Assembly (NCBI RefSeq): GCF_014646895.1
Contig: NZ_BMOD01000018.1
Span: 42,458-106,457, forward strand
DNA from: Deinococcus roseus
GTDB lineage: Bacteria > Deinococcota > Deinococci > Deinococcales > Deinococcaceae
Direction: 5' to 3'
Length of the DNA stretch: 64,000 nt
Under the pieces are notes generated by a model. The model was not told the DNA's origin. It saw only the letters and a program-made list of their open reading frames with translations, and searched no databases. How positions within the stretch are numbered: position 1 is the first letter of the stretch; each line of letters opens with the position of its first letter. The position numbers and the translations under genes are program-made. Positions 48,760 to 54,708 of the stretch are shown piece after piece.

Positions 48760-49149
48760 ATGACCACCATACCAAACGAGCAGGATCATGAAAAACGAGC
48801 CTCAAGCCCATCGAATGCTGCTCCTGCAGGACAGACAGCTGCACGCAGAACGCCAGGCAAAGAGAAAAGAGGCCTGAAATTTGTGGATGTGCTGTTTGTG
48901 CTGGGATGCTTTTTTGCCTTTTACACCTTTCTGGGGGCAGGAACCAACGGAGGGGTGCTGTCCTGCGTGATCCTCAGCGTCACCTACGTTCCCAAACTGC
49001 TGGACTCCTGGATGCGCCGGTTCTACAAGGAACTCAGCGCCATGAGCGCAGACAGCTACCGCAACAACCTGCTGCTGAAAAAAATGGTTGAGCACCACAC
49101 CACACCCATCAGCAAAGAAGAGGCAACCCATGAAACCCAGGTGGCTTAA
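48760..49149 (+). CDS. Small membrane protein of the conjugation locus
   Basis: 129 residues: a polar, Lys/Arg-containing N-terminus, two hydrophobic segments (VDVLFVLGCFFAFYTFLGA and GVLSCVILSVTYVPKLL) and a soluble helical tail (FYKELSAMSADSYRNNLLLK). It begins an operon with a lytic transglycosylase and a Ycf45-like ATPase; overlaps the former by 20 nt. No family is recognised; it may be the inner-membrane partner of the ATPase. Confidence 0.65.
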   Translation: MTTIPNEQDHEKRASSPSNAAPAGQTAARRTPGKEKRGLKFVDVLFVLGCFFAFYTFLGAGTNGGVLSCVILSVTYVPKLLDSWMRRFYKELSAMSADSYRNNLLLKKMVEHHTTPISKEEATHETQVA

Positions 49150-49600
49150 AGCCCTGGCCACCACCATCATGCTGGGATCTCTGGGAGGCGCGTGCGGATA
49201 CGTGCCTTTTTCGCTCTACCAGAGAACCTGGCATTACGCCCAGATGTGGGGTCTGGATGGCAACCTCCTCACCGCGCTGATCTGGCAGGAAAGCCGCTAC
49301 TGTGTGGACGCGGTGTCCCCCAAAGGGGCGTATGGCCTGGGACAATTGATGCCCGGCACAGCCCGTGAGATGGGCCTCAACCGGTATGACGTCGACCAGA
49401 ACATCTTCGGTGCAGCCCGCTACCTGAGGGGAAAGTGGGATGAATTCAAGAACTGGAATCTGGCCCTCGCCGCCTACAATGCAGGCAGTGGCGCTGTCCA
49501 AAAGTACGGGGGTGTCCCGCCCTACAAGGAGACCCAGGAGTACGTCAGCAAAGTGCTCGGCACCTATGAAGCCATGCAACTCCAAGGCATGCACCCATGA
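49130..49600 (+). CDS. Lytic transglycosylase, VirB1-like
   Basis: 156 residues with an N-terminal hydrophobic segment (KALATTIMLGSLGGACGYV). The SLT domain is clear: NLLTALIWQESRYCVDAVS (catalytic E54), SPKGAYGLGQLMPGTA, and LALAAYNAGSGAVQKYGGV. VirB1-type enzymes cut peptidoglycan locally to let the secretion apparatus through. GAAGAGG lies before ATG 49130. The next gene overlaps by 4 nt (ATGA), tying it to the ATPase. Confidence 0.88.
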   Translation: MKPRWLKALATTIMLGSLGGACGYVPFSLYQRTWHYAQMWGLDGNLLTALIWQESRYCVDAVSPKGAYGLGQLMPGTAREMGLNRYDVDQNIFGAARYLRGKWDEFKNWNLALAAYNAGSGAVQKYGGVPPYKETQEYVSKVLGTYEAMQLQGMHP

Positions 49601-50643
49601 AAACCGAACGCAGGGTCTTCATGCCAGAGTCTCCCCTCACCCAGGATGAAATGGACAGGGACCATCACTTGCGGATGCGGATCAAGCAGTTTGAAGACAG
49701 CAAACTCAACAACCTGCTGGTCAAAATGCCGCAGTTGATCAAAGAAGCCATTCAAGGCCGCATCGATGATCTCCAGGAAATCAAGATTGCCCTGGGATGC
49801 CCGGCTCAGGTGCTGTTCCGTGATGGAACCGTGACCCTGGAAGATGTGATTCTGGACAAAGACGAATTCAAGACCCTCTCCACCAAGTTCGGAGAGCCAC
49901 GCCATGACGGGCGCATCGGCATCGACGGTACCCTGCACCGCGTGAGTGTCACCCGGTCCACCAGTGGCGTGGTCCGGGGCTTCTCCATTCGATTTGGCCG
50001 CCATGTGATCGGGGCAGCAGACGCCCTCAGAGACTATTTGCAGTCCGGCCAGTCTGGCATCATCATCGGGGGTCCAGGGCGCGGCAAGACCACCATCCTG
50101 AGGGAAGCTGCCAGACTCAGTGCCAGTTCTGCAAGTGCCCAGGGTTTCCAGACGGTGGTGGTGGACAAATCCAACGAGATCGGAGGGGAAGGGGACATCG
50201 CCCACATTGCCCTGCGTTCCGCCTGGATCAAGCAGGTGCCCAGAGGCCAGACCAACGCCGAAGTGATGATGGAAGGCCTCACCAATGACAACCCCAGATT
50301 GATGATTGCCGACGAAGTGGGAGACGAGGAGGATGCCCGCAGTGCAAAGACCGTGATTCGTCGCGCTGTGCCCATCATCTGCACGGTGCACGGAGACACC
50401 CTGGAAGAGGTGATGGACAACGAGGACATTTCCCTGCTGATGGGGCGCATTGACCTCAGCAAACGCAAACGCTTCACCCAGCCTCTCTTTCAGTACGCCA
50501 TTGAAGTGGTCAAGACCGGTCAGTTCGTGGTGCACCCCAATGTGCGAGAAAGCATTGACCGCATTTTGGAGAATGAAGTTCCACACACCATCAAGCGCGG
50601 AATCTGGGACATTGAGGTGGAGGACGTTCAGCCGGTGCGCTGA
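49597..50643 (+). CDS. Ycf45/SpoIIIAA-like AAA ATPase in the conjugation locus
   Basis: 348 residues. Walker A GGPGRGKT (158-165) is followed by VVVDKSNEIGGEGDIAH (about 187-203), RSAWIKQVPRGQTNAEVMME, then LMIADEVGDEEDA (Walker B, D239-E240) and VPIICTVHGDTLEEVM. The sentence 'VVD-x-S-NEIGG-x-GD-I', 'VMIEA' and 'DE-I-G...A-HG' belongs to the Ycf45/SpoIIIAA family (often with R3H domains), a sister of the GspE/VirB11 group. The N-terminal ~150 residues resemble the DNA-end or membrane-facing part of that family; no R3H is seen. VirB11 is otherwise missing from the locus, so this may take its place. The stop is followed by a strong terminator. Confidence 0.75.
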   Translation: MKTERRVFMPESPLTQDEMDRDHHLRMRIKQFEDSKLNNLLVKMPQLIKEAIQGRIDDLQEIKIALGCPAQVLFRDGTVTLEDVILDKDEFKTLSTKFGEPRHDGRIGIDGTLHRVSVTRSTSGVVRGFSIRFGRHVIGAADALRDYLQSGQSGIIIGGPGRGKTTILREAARLSASSASAQGFQTVVVDKSNEIGGEGDIAHIALRSAWIKQVPRGQTNAEVMMEGLTNDNPRLMIADEVGDEEDARSAKTVIRRAVPIICTVHGDTLEEVMDNEDISLLMGRIDLSKRKRFTQPLFQYAIEVVKTGQFVVHPNVRESIDRILENEVPHTIKRGIWDIEVEDVQPVR

Positions 50644-50668
50644 TCCTGGCACATCCCAGCACGACCCG

Positions 50669-50704
50669 CATCCCGCTTCAGCAATCGAAGCGGGATGTTT
50701 CATT
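50669..50704 (+). terminator. Terminator of the transglycosylase-ATPase operon
   Basis: A perfect 11-bp stem CATCCCGCTTC/GAAGCGGGATG with a 7-nt loop followed by TTTCATTT. Confidence 0.8.
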
Positions 50705-51371
50705 TCAGGGGGTGTACGGTCTGCAGGCGATGATTTGGTGGTCAGGCCGTCATAATTTTTGCAGGTGAAAGGCAGGTCAGGGTCAAACGCATGCAGAATT
50801 TTTTGAGGGAAGCAGGGTGAAAGGAAGAGGACCTGCATGAGCCGCATGGATGCTGCATCCATACCCATGCTGTAGCCCAGACCCGTGGTGTTCACGCCAG
50901 AGCAGGTGCTCTGCTGCCCCTCACGTGTGGTCTTGCCACCAGGATCAGTTTGTGCCTTGATGGCTCGCTGAGCACTGCTGGTGCGCCCCCCCAGGAGCAA
51001 GCCCCAGTGATGGTGTTGCCCCGGGCGGGATTGGATGAGTTGAAGGTGGTGCCTGTGTTACCCGAGGGCACGGGCAGCCGTGGTTTGCAGGAATGCTGCG
51101 TGGACGGCAACATGAACATGGTGCCCTTTTACCCTGAGTGGTTGCTGCAGGATGCGTGAGGGTGAAGCCAGAGAGAGGCAGTCTGGTGGGATGCAGAGAT
51201 GAATGGGATGCGTGCACGAGACGGGTGCGGATGAGGTGGGGATGTGTGGGTTGTCGCCAGGGTGGTCTTCACAGGGGGCGTTGATCCAAGCCCCCTTGAG
51301 CGGTCCGAGCAGGTTGAACTGTTGGAGCTGGTGGTGTTGGATGTGGGGGTCACAGCTGTTAAAATGAGGTG

Positions 51372-51442
51372 TCGTTCTATCACCCAATACAACGATGCTG
51401 CGGGATCCCTGGAGTCAATGCCAGGGGTTCCGCAGCTTTTTT
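51372..51442 (+). ncRNA. Probable small RNA with own promoter and terminator
   Basis: TTGGAT (51337-51342) and TAAAAT (51360-51365) are spaced by 17 bp. A 16-bp stem with two mismatches (51397-51412 with 51421-51436, 8-nt loop) is followed by six T. The transcript would be about 70 nt. No ORF with a binding site fits inside. Target unknown. Confidence 0.55.
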
Positions 51443-51725
51443 GTGGCCGGAAAGCATTGGATTTGTGTATCGGGTGGGTGGGTCCAGGTGGGTTCAGAAC
51501 TGCCCGAAATTGGGAATGCATGACCTTACATCAACCGTACAGTTGAGACGACAACACATTGACCAGAGGGTTGGGTGTCTGAGGTGTCTGGGTGTGGGTT
51601 GCGGGCTGTGCATGGTGGGTTTTTTTGAATGTACGGTTTATTTTTTATAGTGCCTGGGGTGGTTTGGGGTTTTTGGGGGGTTTGTGTATGGGGTGGGCCA
51701 GAGGGTTGGTGGCCCAGAGGTGGGG

Positions 51726-51773
51726 TGTTGGGTGGGGTTGCCCGGTGGGTGTTGGGTGGGGTTGCCCGGTGGG
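51726..51773. repeat. 24-bp tandem duplication, G-rich
   Basis: Two identical 24-bp units back to back, each with TGTTGGGTGGGGTTGCCC as core, within the G/T-skewed region. The repeated G-runs could form a G-quadruplex on the + strand. Confidence 0.8.
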
Positions 51774-53030
51774 TTTTGGCTGGGTGCCGCTGGCGTTGTG
51801 GGGTGGGTTCATTGGGGTTGCCTGGGTGTGGGGTGGGCCTGAGGTGGATGCCAGGGTGAGGGTGGAGGGGTTGTGATGGGTGTGGGTTGCGAGTGGTGCT
51901 TGGGGGTGTTCTGGGTGGCTGGGGCTTGTGCGGGATGGGTTGTTTGAGCGTGGGGTGCCAGGGCGGGGGTGCAGGGTGCTCGGTGGTGGTGGGCAGGGTG
52001 TGGTGTCTGGAGGCAAGGATGTGGCGGGCAAAAGAGGGGTGGACTTCTGTGCGGGTGAGGGGGGTTCGGACGGTGAGCTGTGTGTGGAGCTGATGGAGGG
52101 TTTGGCCTGAATGGAGCGGTGGGCGGGGTGATTGCAGTGAAGGGCTTCGGGTGGTCTGGTGAGGGTGTTGCGGTTTCGGGTGACTCGGTGGCATGTGGGG
52201 TGTTTTGCCCAGTCCGCCATCAGGGCCACAGGTGGGGTGTTGCTGCTGGGCCGGGTGTCTCGATGGTGCGGGGTGCAGGGTGCGCCCTTGGTGGGTGGGC
52301 AGGGCAGTGAAGGAAAGGTGGTGCCTGGGTGCGCGGATCGGTGGGAGGAGAGGAGGGTGTGCTGGGGGTGGGAAGGCCAGTGGCATGGAAGGCACTGGGA
52401 TCGGAGTGCCGGATTGAACGGCGTGCCTTGGGTGGGTGAGGTGGTGCCGCTGGGTGTTGCAGGCGAAGTGGCGGCATGCAAGAGGTGGGCATGGTGGATG
52501 GGCCTGACTTTCACCGGGGTTGGTGTGGAAAGGGAGGGAGAGGGTCATGGGAGGTGAGCCCTCTTGAGGTGAGGTGGGAGGGATCCTGCTTGATGGGTGC
52601 GGATGGGGTGCGGCTTTGCTGCGGGGTTGCTGTGGCATCCCGGAAGTCAGGCAAGCCTGCAGGATGAACCCAGGGCGTGCTTTTGGTGGTTGGGAAGGTC
52701 GAGGGTCAGGCATGAATTCAGGTGCAGGGCAGGTGATGAGGGGTTTCCTGGTGGAGGGTTCTGGACGGGGTTGCCTTTGAAGCCCAGGTGTTTTCTCCTG
52801 AGGGGGTCAAAGGAACACCCTGGCATCGTGGGATGTCAGGGTGTGCAGGGAGAGAAGCGCAGGGTTGTGGAAAGGGTGATGAGGGGTTCATTGCCAGACG
52901 GTGTTCTGCTCTTCTCCCCTGTTGGGTTTGCTGCTGAAGGGGGAAGGCCTGGTGGGGGTGTCTGGGTCATCCCGGTGGGCTTTCTGGAAGGTGAGGTGCC
53001 AGGAAGAAGGGTTGAGGGCTCTGGGGTTGG

Positions 53031-53927
53031 TCATTCCAGAGGGTCGTCGTTTTTGTCTTGCTGGGGAACCATCAAGGGGCCTTCTGTGCAGGTGCCGCAA
53101 CGGATGCGCAAACCGGGCTTTCCCCACGCGTAGGTGGGTTCGCCCCTTTGCAGGCATTCGGGGCAACCATAGCGGGTTTTGCTGAGGCGTTTACGTTTCT
53201 TTTTTTGTTGTTGAGGGTCAGGCGGGGTTTCTTGCTGGTCGGGGTCCTGGAGTTGCCCTTGTTGTTTCGTGGTGATGGTGAAGGTGAAGTGGCGTTCCAG
53301 CAATTCCAGGGTGGTGCGGTGAAAGGGTCCGTTTCTCACGATGAAGTGACCGACTTTGAAGCCGGTTCCGCAATGCGGATCGTCGGAGGTCATGCATTGC
53401 GGGTGCAGCCCGATGCGGTGCATGATCGCCACCCAGGTTTTGCGGTGGTAGCCGTTGGGTTGCAGTTGTGGGTTCTCGTGGTGTTCTGCGTGATGGCACA
53501 TTTCGTGCACCAGTGTGGAGAGGTAGTCTTCGAGGTTGCTGAAAGGGTGGGTTTGTTCGGGGTGTTGGGGCAGGAGCTGACTGTAACCTCCGGGCAGGTC
53601 GATGAAGATGTCCGGGTTCAGTGCGATCTCGGAGATGGCCTCTTTGGTCTGCAGGTTCACGAAGGGTTCTTTGCGGTAGTAGCCCTGGTATTTCTTTCCG
53701 GGGTTGAGGGTGATCAGCACCTGAGGGAGTTGGTTTTGGAAGAGGTGCCGGTTGTACCAGTCGAAGGCCATCTGGTGTTCTTCGGCGGTGAGCAAGGTGG
53801 GGCTTTTGAAGGCGGTGAGGGGCTGAGGCTGGGTTTCTGTCTGGGGCGGGTGCAGGTCCTGGAGGATTGCCTGGATGTCCTCGTCGAGGTTCTGCTGGGG
53901 ACTGGAGGTTTTGTGGGTGGCCTTCAT
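53031..53927 (-). CDS. SprT-like zinc metalloprotease with C-terminal zinc ribbon
   Basis: 298 residues. HEMCHHAEHH carries the HExxH motif (H141, E142, H145) with the flanking pattern of SprT-like proteins (LVHEMCHHAEHHENP, a further His in YHRKTWVAIMHRIGL). A zinc ribbon follows near the C-terminus: CPEC (255-258) and CGTC (277-280). Relatives such as Spartan cut DNA-protein crosslinks, and SprT proteins also occur on plasmids and phages. The N-terminal 60 residues are a Gln/Pro-rich linker. Two 19-bp direct repeats lie 20 bp upstream of the start and may be its operator. Confidence 0.8.
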   Translation of the reverse strand: MKATHKTSSPQQNLDEDIQAILQDLHPPQTETQPQPLTAFKSPTLLTAEEHQMAFDWYNRHLFQNQLPQVLITLNPGKKYQGYYRKEPFVNLQTKEAISEIALNPDIFIDLPGGYSQLLPQHPEQTHPFSNLEDYLSTLVHEMCHHAEHHENPQLQPNGYHRKTWVAIMHRIGLHPQCMTSDDPHCGTGFKVGHFIVRNGPFHRTTLELLERHFTFTITTKQQGQLQDPDQQETPPDPQQQKKKRKRLSKTRYGCPECLQRGEPTYAWGKPGLRIRCGTCTEGPLMVPQQDKNDDPLE

Positions 53928-53944
53928 TTTTTCATGGTAACGGA

Positions 53945-53984
53945 TTTGGTCGTACCATCAAATTTTTTGGTCGTACTTTCAAAT
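53945..53984. repeat. Two 19-bp direct repeats upstream of the SprT-like gene
   Basis: TTTGGTCGTACCATCAAAT (53945-53963) and TTTGGTCGTACTTTCAAAT (53966-53984) differ at two positions and have a 21-bp period. Placed 18 bp before the ATG on the minus strand; probable operator. Confidence 0.75.
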
Positions 53985-54001
53985 GCGTGGATTCATTCAG
54001 G

Positions 54002-54260
54002 AGGGGACCGAGGTCCCCTGAGGGTGAAGCAGAGCGGGTCAAAGGGTGGGGTTTGAATGCCTGCGCCATTCACCAAGCTTCCTCCGGTCGCTTTAACCCC
54101 ACCCTTTGCCTGTGTGCGCCAGAATGGTCAGGGGGACACCTCGCTGGGGTTTCCCGCTCTACTTCACCCTACCCCCCTTCCGCTGTCGCGTGACGGCCAT
54201 CCTGTGAAGCGAGAGGCGGAGGGGTGGGGTGGTTTTCGCACGGCTTTTGGAACACCTGGG
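54002..54260. repeat. Cluster of inverted repeats, non-coding
   Basis: A hairpin AGGGGACC-GA-GGTCCCCT (54002-54019); an 18-bp inverted pair with one mismatch (54021-54038 with 54153-54170); a perfect 14-bp inverted pair (54040-54053 with 54095-54108); and an imperfect palindrome around 54161-54235. No ORF of coding character. It resembles a small mobile or structured element. Confidence 0.55.
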
Positions 54261-54383
54261 GTTTTTTGCCAGAGTGTGGTTTTTATGACGTGAATGAAAT
54301 CGCAGATTTCATTTCTGCTGTGAATTGATTCCAATGGGCATCTGGTGTATACTTATATATAGATAAGTTACTTTGGAGGCACC

Positions 54384-54526
54384 ATGAAAATCGACCACCG
54401 CAAAATCAATGCCCAGGCCAAAAAGGCCCTCAAATTGCTGTTGAAAGCCAGCAAAAGCCTGCGCCCAGAAGCGCAACTCGCCTCACTGGAAGCCTGTTTT
54501 CTGGAACACCCGGAACGGGTCAACAA
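54384..54526 (+). pseudogene. 5' fragment of a gene interrupted by a Tn3-family transposon
   Basis: ATG 54384 behind TTTGGAGG, with TATACT at 54345-54350 as likely promoter. The first 48 codons encode a Lys-rich helical protein (NAQAKKALKLLLKASKSL, LEACFLEHPERVNK) with no known family. At 54527 the sequence changes to the terminal repeat of a transposon, and the frame continues only by chance. The 3' part of the gene, if it survives, lies outside this window. Confidence 0.7.
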
Positions 54527-54564
54527 GGGGTCATGTCAATCATTAAGGAATCTGCTTATTCCCA
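54527..54564. mobile_element. Terminal inverted repeat of a Tn3-family transposon
   Basis: It begins GGGGTCATGTCAATCATTAAG, the GGGG start and TTAAG block typical of Tn3-family ends of about 38 bp. The transposase stop lies 145 bp inside. The partner repeat (…CTTAATGATTGACATGACCCC on this strand) was not found to the right of the transposase up to the window edge. Confidence 0.75.
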
Positions 54565-54708
54565 TCCAGAACTGTCTTTTTCGACTTGATCTGTTTTTGC
54601 CGATCTCTGGCCCTTCATGGAGTTGTCTTCCCAGACAGTCTTTTTGCGCTCCTCACCCACTGACAAAATCAAACGGGTTTCGTCAAAATGATATCGTCAT
54701 GGGTTTCG

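Larger units (their letters stand above)
50705..53030. other. G/T-skewed region without convincing genes
   Basis: A 2.3-kb stretch in which the + strand is strongly enriched in G and T, most clearly from 51590 to 52560. All six frames hold ORFs up to 395 codons, but their products are composition-driven (Pro/His/Thr-rich on the minus strand, Gly/Val/Trp-rich on the plus strand) with no start signals or domains. It contains a probable small RNA at 51372-51442, a 24-bp tandem duplication (51726-51773) and many G-runs able to form quadruplexes. Confidence 0.6.

Noticed and set aside
49597..50643. VirB11 assignment for the ATPase
   Set aside because: Position suggests VirB11, but the NEIGG-x-GD and VHGDTLE stretches are those of Ycf45/SpoIIIAA; kept only as a functional stand-in.
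51526..52713. 395-codon ORF on the minus strand
   Set aside because: The product is Pro/His/Thr-rich throughout, with no domain, signal or ribosome binding site. It follows from the G/T skew of the + strand, and overlapping frames look equally long.
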